From: CAZFDE01 sp964517795
GTDB lineage: Bacteria > Planctomycetota > Phycisphaerae > Sedimentisphaerales > Anaerobacaceae
NCBI GenBank assembly: GCA_964517795.1
Contig: CAZFDE010000018.1
Span: forward strand, 1-39,602
Direction: 5' to 3'
DNA: 39,602 bases
The translations under genes were made by a program, and so were the position numbers. The notes under the pieces are model-generated. The model had not been told where the DNA came from, made no database searches, and saw only the letters and a list, made by a program, of their open reading frames with translations. The stretch's first letter is position 1; each line of letters opens with the position of its first letter. Below, in pieces: positions 32,415 through 39,602 of the stretch.

Positions 32415-34089
32415 TAAAGTCACAAGTCCAAAGACAGAAGTCAGAATTCCGAAGGCAGAAGGCGCAAGGCGTGGTGCGGCGCTGCTGATCGTGCTGTTTG
32501 TCGTGATGGCGATCACTGTCATGTCGATCGGCTATATTACGCGCAGTGATGTCCAGATGGCCTGCGGGGCGAATATGGTGACTCGAACCAATACGGATTA
32601 TTTAGCCCAATCGGGACTGGATCATGCCAAAGGGCTGATCCTCAATCCGCAAAGCCTTTCCAGCGGTCAAACCTATTGGTCCGGCGATACGGGCTTGCAG
32701 CTCGATACCAACAGCAGTGATTATTATGATGTCAATGTCGTCCAGACCGGTTCGCTGGAGTACCAGATTGATGCGACCGGTTACCGCCTGCAAGGCAGTG
32801 ACCGTATCGGCCAGAGTCAGCTTGCGGCCGTATTGCGGCTCGATCCGGCGATTGCGTTATGGGCCGGGCAGGCAGTATCGCTACAGTCAAATACATTGAT
32901 CGAAGGCGATATGTACTGCGGTGGAACCGTTGTCAATTGCGGCCAGATCACCGGCGATCTGTTCGCGGACTCGCTTGAAGGAACCGACCCGACCGGTCAG
33001 TTGCAAGCGGCGGCTGCGCTGGGTGTGGATCGGCCGTATATGGATGCTGCCGATTTTACCGGCAACTATCCTTATCAGACGATCGGTTCGGCGAGTATTT
33101 CGAGCGTCACCTACGGGCCGTATAATCCGGTACAGGTCATCTATCGCAGCGGTGATCTGACGATCAATGGTGATGTTACGGTAAACGGGATGCTTCTTGT
33201 CGATGGTGATCTGGTGGTCAGCGGGACCAATAATTCGCTTGTTGCCGGCAAAAATGTGCCGGCCTTAATGGTAACCGGTGATATTCGGATGATGCCAGCG
33301 GCGGTGCTGGATGTCAACGGGCTGGTTTCGGTGGAGGGTAATTTCTGTGTCAGTGCCGGTTCGGCCGATTTGACAGTTGCCGGCGCGGTCTTTTGCGGCG
33401 GCGCATTTGCCCAGACCGCACGCGATACCACCGGCGGACACGATGGCAAGATTTACAGTTGCCCGTCGCTGCTGCCTTCCGGGGGCCAGATCAACGGTGC
33501 GTATGAACTCGACGGCTATAACGATATGATCCAGGACCACCAAGCGGAGGATTATCTCAATGGCCTTTCGGCAATTACAATTACCGTCTGGGTCAAGTCC
33601 GATGTTACCAACCAGGACCGCGGCATTTTCTTTACAAAGAATCCCAATGGCAGCGATGAAGTTCTGGGTCTGCGGTATGANNNNNNNNNNNNNNNNNNNN
33701 NNNNNNNNNNNNNNNNNNNNNNNNNNNNNNNNNNNNNNNNNNNNNNNNNNNNNNNNNNNNNNNNNNNNNNNNNNNNNNNNGGGGTGATTACGGGAGTTGA
33801 GAAGTTCATGGTTGGCTGCGGGACAAAGGACCGCTATTGGAACGGGCGGATCGATGATCTGCGGGTCTATAACCGGGCGCTCGATCCTAATGAGATAGTC
33901 AACGTGCGTGCCGGTGTCGAAGGGCTAAGCGGCAAGATCTTTCACTGGCGGTTCGATGAGGCCGGCAGTGATATCGATATCCGCTGTCGTCCTCAGCAGT
34001 CGGCGATCATTCACTGGTCGGCCGGTGGAGTCAAGCAATACTTTTCGCCGGGGGCCGACGCGTTCTACAAGCGGATCAGCCGACCTTAA
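32404..34089 (+). CDS. PilX/GspK-like protein with LamG domain, interrupted by gap
   Basis: The gene spans a 100-N assembly gap, so part of the protein (and possibly its true length) is unknown. The start has no class III G-F site but a hydrophobic segment GAALLIVLFVVMAITVMSIGYI after a basic leader, as in PilX/GspK-like proteins. A long beta-rich repetitive region follows (polar, with GDITV.G-type repeats). Before and after the gap the sequence fits a LamG/concanavalin domain: ITVWVKSDVTNQDRGIFF before it, YWNGRIDDLRVYNRALDPNEI after it. LamG domains bind sugars or surfaces, so the protein may be a pilus-tip adhesin. The first residues (KVTSPKTEVRIPKAEG) are encoded by a repeat-like stretch. 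Confidence 0.7.
   Translation: MMISKVTSPKTEVRIPKAEGARRGAALLIVLFVVMAITVMSIGYITRSDVQMACGANMVTRTNTDYLAQSGLDHAKGLILNPQSLSSGQTYWSGDTGLQLDTNSSDYYDVNVVQTGSLEYQIDATGYRLQGSDRIGQSQLAAVLRLDPAIALWAGQAVSLQSNTLIEGDMYCGGTVVNCGQITGDLFADSLEGTDPTGQLQAAAALGVDRPYMDAADFTGNYPYQTIGSASISSVTYGPYNPVQVIYRSGDLTINGDVTVNGMLLVDGDLVVSGTNNSLVAGKNVPALMVTGDIRMMPAAVLDVNGLVSVEGNFCVSAGSADLTVAGAVFCGGAFAQTARDTTGGHDGKIYSCPSLLPSGGQINGAYELDGYNDMIQDHQAEDYLNGLSAITITVWVKSDVTNQDRGIFFTKNPNGSDEVLGLRYXXXXXXXXXXXXXXXXXXXXXXXXXXXXXXXXXXGVITGVEKFMVGCGTKDRYWNGRIDDLRVYNRALDPNEIVNVRAGVEGLSGKIFHWRFDEAGSDIDIRCRPQQSAIIHWSAGGVKQYFSPGADAFYKRISRP
33681..33780. other. Assembly gap of 100 Ns
   Basis: Exactly 100 Ns, a standard scaffold placeholder whose real length is unknown. 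The frame before and after it is the same, but that may be coincidental. Confidence 0.98.
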
Positions 34090-34183
34090 TTGAAGATTGA
34101 GAAGGCACCCAATACCAAGGCCGAAACGATGATTATCGGTCTTCATTTTTCAGCATTATAAAAAACTGCAATGCAAATAGATT

Positions 34184-34220
34184 CGCCCCTACAGCACAAA
34201 CCGGGTGCGTATGGGCGGGG
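34184..34220 (+). terminator. Possible hairpin downstream of the LamG gene
   Basis: CGCCCC (34184-34189) and GGGCGGGG (34213-34220) can pair around a 23-base loop, followed by GTATTATTTTTA. It lies about 100 bases after the LamG gene and before the next pseudopilin. Confidence 0.35.
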
Positions 34221-34350
34221 GTATTATTTTTATGATTATCGGACACGATGAATTTGAGAAACCGTATTTTGATACGTTAAGCCGGGTGCCAAACGTGTCG
34301 AATAATAATCTGCTGTGGTGTCCGTATTCCCACAGCGGGAAAGGAGTACG

Positions 34351-34830
34351 ATGAAAGCGTACCAAAGGAAATCAGGTTTTACGCTGGTTGAAATAATTAT
34401 TGTGGTGGTCATTCTTGCCATTGCGGCGGCGCTAGCGGTTCCGATGCTCAGTTCCGGCTCGGATATGCAGCTTCGCTCGGCGGCCAATATGATTGCGGCC
34501 GATCTGGAATACGCCAAAAGCATGGCGATTACTACCGGACAAAATCATACCGTCGATTTCGATGTGGCGAACGATCAGTATGAAATTCGCGATGCGGGCG
34601 GGATAGTCATTGCCCATCCGGTAAAGGCCGGCTTCGATTACCAAATCGATATCCGCGAGCAACTGGATCAGGTGGACCTGTCAGCGGCGAATTTTGACAG
34701 TAACCCCCAGGTTATCTTTGACAGCCTGGGCAGTCCGGATAACGGCGGGACGGTGACACTGACCGCATCGGGTTATTCGATGACGGTCGATGTCGAACCG
34801 ATCACCGGCTATATTTCGATCAGTGAGTAA
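34351..34830 (+). CDS. Pseudopilin (GspH/PilE-like)
   Basis: A protein of 159 residues. Leader MKAYQRKSG is cut before FTLVEIIIVVVILAIAAAL. The mature part (SAANMIAADLEYAKSMAITTGQNHTVDFD) has the GspH-type long alpha helix followed by beta strands. AAAGGAG stands before the chosen ATG; the longer frame from 34315 has no such site. It ends five bases before pilM. Confidence 0.85.
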   Translation: MKAYQRKSGFTLVEIIIVVVILAIAAALAVPMLSSGSDMQLRSAANMIAADLEYAKSMAITTGQNHTVDFDVANDQYEIRDAGGIVIAHPVKAGFDYQIDIREQLDQVDLSAANFDSNPQVIFDSLGSPDNGGTVTLTASGYSMTVDVEPITGYISISE

Positions 34831-34835
34831 GGTGT

Positions 34836-36038
34836 ATGATGCTTGAACTGAAAATGAAAAAACGCAATGTCGGGCCCATCGGCCTGGACATCGGACATGA
34901 TTCGGTCAAGATGCTTCAATTGGAGCAGACGAACAATCATTTCCGCGTAACCGCGGCCGGCCGTGTGCGTCTGGATCCGGAAAAGACGGAGGACCCAGCC
35001 GTGCGGCGCGAGGCGATCATTGAGGCGATCGCCAATTTGATCCAAAACGGCAATTTCCATGGTCACGAGGTGGTTTCCTGTGTGCCCGGCGGCCAGTTGA
35101 AGATTACCAATATTCGGCTGAACGAAGGGGAAGATTTTGCAGTCCACGATGTGATCGTCAAGGAAATGCAGCGGCGTTTTGGGCTTGAACCGGGCGTCGA
35201 TGCGATCGATTATCTGGCGGCCGGAACCGTTCGCCAGGGCGACGACACGAAAAACGAATATATTGTGTTCGGGTGCGACGACGCCACGCTGCGCGATCAT
35301 ATCGATATCCTTGAACAGGCCAAGGTTCAGCCGGTCGCGATCGATGTGATGCCGAACGCCCTGTATCGCAGCTTCGAACGGACGCTGCGACGCCAGGAAG
35401 ACCGGGAACGAACCGTGGTCTTCGTTGATCTGGGCAGCCGCTTTACTTCGGTTGTTTTCGGCCGGGGCTGCGAGATCAATTTTGTCAAGCAGATCCCGAT
35501 GGGCGGCCATTCCTTTAACGAGCAGATCGCTTCGAAACTCAATATTTCACCCGGCCAGGCGGCCATGCTTCGCGAGCGATTGCAAAAAGAACGGCAGGAT
35601 CCCCGTTCGTCGAATGGACCTGCGCAACGTGACGGGGCATCCGATGAACAGGATCAGCCGCACGCCGCTGCAGCGGTCGCAACCGAGATTGAGATCGATG
35701 CGAATACGCGCCAGATGGTGATCAGCGCGCTGGATTCGGCGGCCGCCGAACTGGCAAAAGAAGTGGCATTGTGTTTTCGTTATTATACCGTGACATTCCG
35801 CGGTAAACGGGTCGAAAAAGTACATCTGACCGGCGGCGAAGCGTATGAAAAGATCCTGGTCAATGTGCTGCGTCGGCAATTGCCGGCCGAGGTGGACGTG
35901 GCCCGTCCGCTGCGCGGATTTGACATGAGCGAAATCCGGTTCGACGGGTGTAAGCGAGATTGTCTCTGCGAGTGGGCGGTCCCGGTCGGGCTGGCACTGC
36001 GGATGTTCAAACGAAACGAAACAGAGAACGAATCATGA
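34836..36038 (+). CDS. pilM: Type IV pilus assembly protein PilM
   Basis: A protein of 400 residues with an actin-like ATPase fold: IGLDIGHDSVKMLQL (residues about 15-29) is the first phosphate loop, VVFVDLGSRFTSVVFGRG the second, VHLTGGEAYE the third. PilM is a cytoplasmic protein that binds the N-terminus of PilN. A Gln/Arg-rich insertion with low complexity (about 250-285) interrupts the second half. The stop overlaps the pilN start by ATGA, so the two are translationally coupled. Confidence 0.85.
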   Translation: MMLELKMKKRNVGPIGLDIGHDSVKMLQLEQTNNHFRVTAAGRVRLDPEKTEDPAVRREAIIEAIANLIQNGNFHGHEVVSCVPGGQLKITNIRLNEGEDFAVHDVIVKEMQRRFGLEPGVDAIDYLAAGTVRQGDDTKNEYIVFGCDDATLRDHIDILEQAKVQPVAIDVMPNALYRSFERTLRRQEDRERTVVFVDLGSRFTSVVFGRGCEINFVKQIPMGGHSFNEQIASKLNISPGQAAMLRERLQKERQDPRSSNGPAQRDGASDEQDQPHAAAAVATEIEIDANTRQMVISALDSAAAELAKEVALCFRYYTVTFRGKRVEKVHLTGGEAYEKILVNVLRRQLPAEVDVARPLRGFDMSEIRFDGCKRDCLCEWAVPVGLALRMFKRNETENES

Positions 36039-36727
36039 GAGAAATTGACTTTTTACCGCAATGGTACCGGACCGGCAAACGCCGGCAGGTGAGCTATCGC
36101 GCGCAGTACCTGGCGATGGGCGGGATCATTGTGGTGATGGTCTTCTGGAATTTCATGATGATGTATTCGATCAATATATCGAAACAGGAACTGAAAGAAT
36201 ACAACCGCCAGCACAAACAGTATCAGGTGGCGTGTCGCGAACACGAACGCTTAAGCACGAATTTGGCGAACCTTCAGGAAAAATCCAAAGTTCTCGATGA
36301 GGTGCGGGGCGGGCTGGATGTCTCGGCCGTGCTCGCAGAATTGAGTCATTTGTTTGACGGCACGGTCGTGCTTCGTCAGATCAGTTTGGCGGGCGAATCG
36401 TTCGGACCTGCAGATTCGGCTTCGAAATTATTCCGTCGCGGCCGCGAAAAGACCATGACGGGCGATATTCGCTATAAGGTTGTCATCCGCGGGGTAACCG
36501 TGGATGCCTCCGATATGGCGCAGATGATATCGCAGATGGAGGACTCGGGATATTTTACACAGATCTATCCGTCGTTCTCGCGGAATACGGAAATTCAGGT
36601 CAAGACCGAGTCTGCAGATGCACGCTATCAGGCGAACGAATTTGAAATGAATTGTTATCTTGCGAATTTTGAAATGACCGAGTCGGCTACCGCCAAAGAA
36701 ACCGCGGTCAAAACCCTTGGTCGTTAG
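36035..36727 (+). CDS. pilN: Type IV pilus assembly protein PilN
   Basis: A protein of 230 residues. MREIDFLPQWYR is the conserved PilN N-terminus that PilM binds, followed by one membrane segment (MGGIIVVMVFWNFMMMYSI), a coiled coil (about 55-90) and a ferredoxin-like periplasmic domain with YKVVIRGVTVDASDMAQMI. The ATG at 36035 overlaps the pilM stop; the longer frame from 35960 runs inside pilM and is rejected. Confidence 0.85.
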   Translation: MREIDFLPQWYRTGKRRQVSYRAQYLAMGGIIVVMVFWNFMMMYSINISKQELKEYNRQHKQYQVACREHERLSTNLANLQEKSKVLDEVRGGLDVSAVLAELSHLFDGTVVLRQISLAGESFGPADSASKLFRRGREKTMTGDIRYKVVIRGVTVDASDMAQMISQMEDSGYFTQIYPSFSRNTEIQVKTESADARYQANEFEMNCYLANFEMTESATAKETAVKTLGR

Positions 36728-36736
36728 AGGTATCGG

Positions 36737-37279
36737 ATGAATCTTGAAAAGAAACAATTATGGATTACCGTTGCCGGGATTGTCTTGGTATGCGGATTTG
36801 TTTTCGGGCGGTATATGCCGCTGCGAAAGCAATACAACCAGATCCAGCGCGAAAAAATGGCGAAGCTGGGCGAGTTGAATCTGCTCTCCGGCCAAAGCCA
36901 TCAGATCTCGCCGCTGCGTCAGCAGATCGCCGACTTGAGCGAAAAGGTGGGTGATTTTGATGCCAAGATCCCGGTCGAACGCAAATTGGGCGAGTTCCTC
37001 GAGGCGCTGACGGTTCTGATGGAAGATCATCAGTTGACCGAGCAGCAGATCGAGCCGGGCGATGTGGTTCAGCTTGAGACGCTGCGGTGCATCCCCATCC
37101 AGATGGCGTGTGAAGGGACGCTTCAGCAGTTATTTGGTTTTTATCAGTCGCTGCAGAAACTGGATCGACTGATGCGGATCGAGCAGGTAAATCTGACCGA
37201 AGCGGGCGATTTTTCCGGGCGGGTACAGATGAAAACACAGGCCGTGATTTATTACCGCGGCGATAAGGATAATGGATAA
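36737..37279 (+). CDS. pilO: Type IV pilus assembly protein PilO
   Basis: A protein of 180 residues. A membrane segment (LWITVAGIVLVCGFVFGRYM) is followed by a coiled coil and a ferredoxin-like domain (PIQMACEGTLQQLFGFYQSLQKLDRLMRIEQVNL), the usual PilO layout. PilO pairs with PilN in the inner-membrane alignment complex. It lies nine bases after pilN and two bases before the next gene. Confidence 0.85.
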   Translation: MNLEKKQLWITVAGIVLVCGFVFGRYMPLRKQYNQIQREKMAKLGELNLLSGQSHQISPLRQQIADLSEKVGDFDAKIPVERKLGEFLEALTVLMEDHQLTEQQIEPGDVVQLETLRCIPIQMACEGTLQQLFGFYQSLQKLDRLMRIEQVNLTEAGDFSGRVQMKTQAVIYYRGDKDNG

Positions 37280-37281
37280 CG

Positions 37282-37866
37282 ATGATATTGGGCAAAAACA
37301 TATTGAGCCATAGCCGCATATTGGACTCGTTTGTGCAGAACAAAACGAAATCGATGGTGGCATTCGGTCTGATCGCGATCATGATCTTTATGTGGATCCG
37401 TGTGATCGCCAAAAAAGGCCCGAAAAGCGCTTCGGCAATGGTGACGACGACTCAAAGCGGAAAACCCCAATCGTCTCAACCCCCGATCACGTATGTCGAA
37501 CTGCCCTTTGTCGAAGGACGTCACGATGTGCTTGAACGAAATCTTTTTACCTCGACGAACTGGAAGCGGTTCAATCCGACCGATGCCGGTGATACGCCGA
37601 CAGTCAATATGAATACACACGGCGATCGCGATATCGCCAAGCGCCTGGGACGCCTGATTAAACTCGAAGCGATCGATATGAATCAGCAGCGGCAGGCATT
37701 TATTAATAATAAACTCGTGCCCATTGGCGGGCAATTTGTTGTGAAAGATGGTCAGGATGAATTTGAATGCGAAGTGGTTGAGATTGACACGAATTATGTG
37801 AAGCTGAGATGTGAACAGACAGAAATCGAATTGCGAATTACACAGAAAAACGTAGTTGAAGATTAA
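37282..37866 (+). CDS. PilP/GspC-like inner-membrane protein
   Basis: A protein of 194 residues. One membrane segment (SMVAFGLIAIMIFMWIRVI) is followed by a Thr/Gln/Ser-rich linker and a beta domain (LGRLIKLEAIDMNQQRQAFINN, then DEFECEVVEIDTNYVKLRCEQ) of the kind found in the GspC homology region. Unlike PilP it is not a lipoprotein, so it is closer to GspC in topology. It sits between PilO and the secretin, the PilP/GspC position, and should link the inner-membrane complex to the secretin. Confidence 0.65.
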   Translation: MILGKNILSHSRILDSFVQNKTKSMVAFGLIAIMIFMWIRVIAKKGPKSASAMVTTTQSGKPQSSQPPITYVELPFVEGRHDVLERNLFTSTNWKRFNPTDAGDTPTVNMNTHGDRDIAKRLGRLIKLEAIDMNQQRQAFINNKLVPIGGQFVVKDGQDEFECEVVEIDTNYVKLRCEQTEIELRITQKNVVED

Positions 37867-37892
37867 ACACGGTACAGAAAAAGGAGACTATT

Positions 37893-39602
37893 ATGAATTA
37901 CGTAAGCAAAAACCAATTCAAGACAAAAAGATGGATACTGGTTTGCATGTTCAGTATGGTGTTGATCGCGGCCGCTGCGATTGCCGACGACCCGGCCCAA
38001 ATTGCGGAACCGGAGGCGCCTGAAATGGCGGCCGAAGAACCCGCAGGCGATGTCGAAACGCAAAGTGCCGAATCCGAACAGGCCGGTGCGATTCAGTCGA
38101 TCACGTTTAAAAGTGATATGCGGATCCGCGATGCCCTGCGCTTCCTGGCGGCCAAGTACCAGAAGAATCTTGTCCCCTCGGCCAAGGTGGACGGCGTCGT
38201 AACGGTCAGCAGTCTCTATGATGTGACGTTCGAAGAGGCGCTGGAATCCATTCTGGGTTACGGCTTTAAGTACGAACGGGACGGCGATTTTATCCGGATC
38301 TATACCGCCGAAGAATACAAGCAAATCAAAAAAGACCCTGAGCGGATGATCCATCATGTTTTTCGGCTGTATTACATTAACGCCGATGAAGCCCGTAAAC
38401 TGGTTTCGCCCTTGATGAGCGGTGATGGACGAATTGAAACCACGACAACGGCCGATATTGGTGTGCCCACCGGCGAAACGATCAGTCAGGCATCCGGCGG
38501 CGGCAATACCACCGCATTGGCCGATATGCTGCTGGTTTATGATTTCCCGGAAAATATCGATAAGATCGCTCAGATCATCGCCGAGGTGGATGTGCGTCCG
38601 CAGCAGGTCCTGGTCGAAGCGACGATTCTTAGTGCCACCCTCAACGAAGGCATGGAATTCGGGATCGACTGGAGAACGCTGAAGGGAACGATCAGTGCCG
38701 TTACGGATATCGCCAAGGGGACACCTGATTTCTTCGGTTTTGGCGGAACCGGTCCGGTGACCACCAGCGGCGGTTTGAGTGTCGGTACCACCAGCGATAA
38801 TGTCGGTGCCTTTATTCGAGCGGTCGAATCGATCACCGATACGACGATCCTGGCCAATCCGAAGATCCTGGCGGTCAATAAGCAACTGGGTCAGGTCTTT
38901 ATCGGTACCAAGATCGGTTATGAATCGTTAACCAGTCAGTCCGAGACATCGACGACACAGCAGGTCGAGTTCCTGGATACCGGTACGAAGCTGTCGTTCC
39001 GTCCTTATATCGGTGACGACGGCTATATCCGGATGGATATCTATCCCAAGGATAGTACCGGAACATTGAAAGCCAATAATATTCCGGATGAAGCCTCGAC
39101 CGAACTGCTCTCTAACATCATGGTCAAAGACGGTCAGACGATCGTGATCGGCGGCCTGTTTCGCGACGTGATTACCACAACCCGGACTCAGATTCCACTG
39201 CTTGGCGATCTGCCGATCATCGGTGCCTTGTTCCGGGGGACCAAAGACAGTAAGCAGCGTCAGGAAGTGATCGTGATGCTGACGCCGCATATTGTGAATC
39301 GCTCGCAGCAGACGAATCCGGACAAAGCCGTCGCGGATGTTGAGCGTCGCCATGTCGGCGCCAAGAACGCATTCCAGTGGATCGGCCGCAGCCGTCTGGC
39401 GGAAGATCACTATGCCAATGCGGCGAAATATTACCTTGATGGTAATTATGAATCGGCACTGAATGAACTACGCGTGGCGATCGAACTGCGCCCGGGATAT
39501 ATTGAAGCCATCGAGCTGAAGGAAAAGATCCTCCAAGAGACGGCGCCCGGTGCGTACCAGGATCAAAAACGTAATGTTCTGACAAGAGTCCAGCAGATCG
39601 TG
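37893..39602 (+). CDS. Secretin (PilQ/GspD-like), partial at window end
   Basis: The frame is open from the ATG at 37893 (AAAGGAG before it) to the end of the window, at least 570 residues. A signal peptide (ILVCMFSMVLIAAAAIA) is followed by an STN-like N-terminal domain (IRDALRFLAAKYQKNL) and an N1-type domain (VFRLYYINADEARKLVSPLM). The secretin core contains VGTTSDNVGAFIRAVES, TGTKLSFRPYI and the signature VKDGQTIVIGGLFRD and IPLLGDLPIIGALFRG. After the secretin core, about 100 residues resemble TPR helices (LAEDHYANAAKYYLDGNYESALNEL). It forms the outer-membrane channel for the pilus or secreted fibre. Confidence 0.92.
   Translation, partial: MNYVSKNQFKTKRWILVCMFSMVLIAAAAIADDPAQIAEPEAPEMAAEEPAGDVETQSAESEQAGAIQSITFKSDMRIRDALRFLAAKYQKNLVPSAKVDGVVTVSSLYDVTFEEALESILGYGFKYERDGDFIRIYTAEEYKQIKKDPERMIHHVFRLYYINADEARKLVSPLMSGDGRIETTTTADIGVPTGETISQASGGGNTTALADMLLVYDFPENIDKIAQIIAEVDVRPQQVLVEATILSATLNEGMEFGIDWRTLKGTISAVTDIAKGTPDFFGFGGTGPVTTSGGLSVGTTSDNVGAFIRAVESITDTTILANPKILAVNKQLGQVFIGTKIGYESLTSQSETSTTQQVEFLDTGTKLSFRPYIGDDGYIRMDIYPKDSTGTLKANNIPDEASTELLSNIMVKDGQTIVIGGLFRDVITTTRTQIPLLGDLPIIGALFRGTKDSKQRQEVIVMLTPHIVNRSQQTNPDKAVADVERRHVGAKNAFQWIGRSRLAEDHYANAAKYYLDGNYESALNELRVAIELRPGYIEAIELKEKILQETAPGAYQDQKRNVLTRVQQIV

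Noticed and set aside
37863..38885. 340-codon minus-strand frame at the right end
   Set aside because: Antisense to the secretin, whose domains and signature are clear on the plus strand.

Overview
The window looks like a chromosomal segment of a Gram-negative bacterium of the PVC group, most likely a Planctomycetota lineage near Phycisphaerae/Sedimentisphaerales. This is inferred from two PEP-CTERM surface proteins, a lipid A/LPS block (LpxI, LpxD, a family 9 glycosyltransferase), a SirB1-type transglutaminase/TPR protein, two tandem ClpP paralogues and a LamG-bearing pilus-type protein. It is not proven by a marker gene. The sequence comes from an assembly, because a run of exactly 100 Ns (33681-33780) interrupts one gene.

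Left part (1-2.8 kb): two full copies and a truncated third of a 126-bp tandem repeat, then an AT-rich pair of genes (a PEP-CTERM protein and a uracil-DNA-glycosylase-like protein) and dispersed palindromic repeats. From 2.8 to 14.2 kb a long minus-strand housekeeping block follows: lpxI, lpxD, a GT9 glycosyltransferase, mnmA, a transglutaminase-TPR protein, a MATE exporter, a DUF167 protein, a coiled-coil lipoprotein, clpP, a clpP-like paralogue with a changed catalytic acid, and trigger factor with a Lys-rich tail. After these come tRNA-Gly(GCC), a small GspC/PilP-like protein, a YihY/BrkB membrane protein and an exported Pcm.

From 17.67 to 28.08 kb an integrated mobile element interrupts tRNA-Ser(UGA). 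A 41-bp direct repeat (17630-17670 and 28037-28077) marks its ends. The left copy is the severed 5' half of the host tRNA. The right copy restores a complete 85-nt tRNA using an element-borne 5' half and, apparently, an element-borne promoter. The element is AT-rich and carries a stripped-down family A DNA polymerase, a serine recombinase, an HD-domain protein, a secreted unknown protein, a PEP-CTERM protein, a small Cys-rich protein on the opposite strand, a winged-helix replication-type protein, a RusA-like protein, a HTH protein, two tandem paralogous small proteins and a tyrosine integrase next to attR. Paired 12-bp repeats with identical spacing lie just inside each end and look like integrase arm sites. 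A 17-bp sequence, AAGCCTTATATTGTTCT, recurs at module boundaries inside the element, often in the reading frame ALYCS. I regard this as the most novel signal in the window.

Right part (28.1-39.6 kb): typA/bipA on the minus strand, then a plus-strand type IV pilus/type II secretion cluster. It holds a major pseudopilin, two minor pseudopilins, a PilX/GspK-like LamG protein, a GspH-like pseudopilin, PilM, PilN, PilO, a PilP/GspC-like protein and a secretin that runs off the window end. Together these would form a pseudopilin fibre, an inner-membrane alignment complex and an outer-membrane channel. The ATPase and PilC/GspF platform protein are not in the window.
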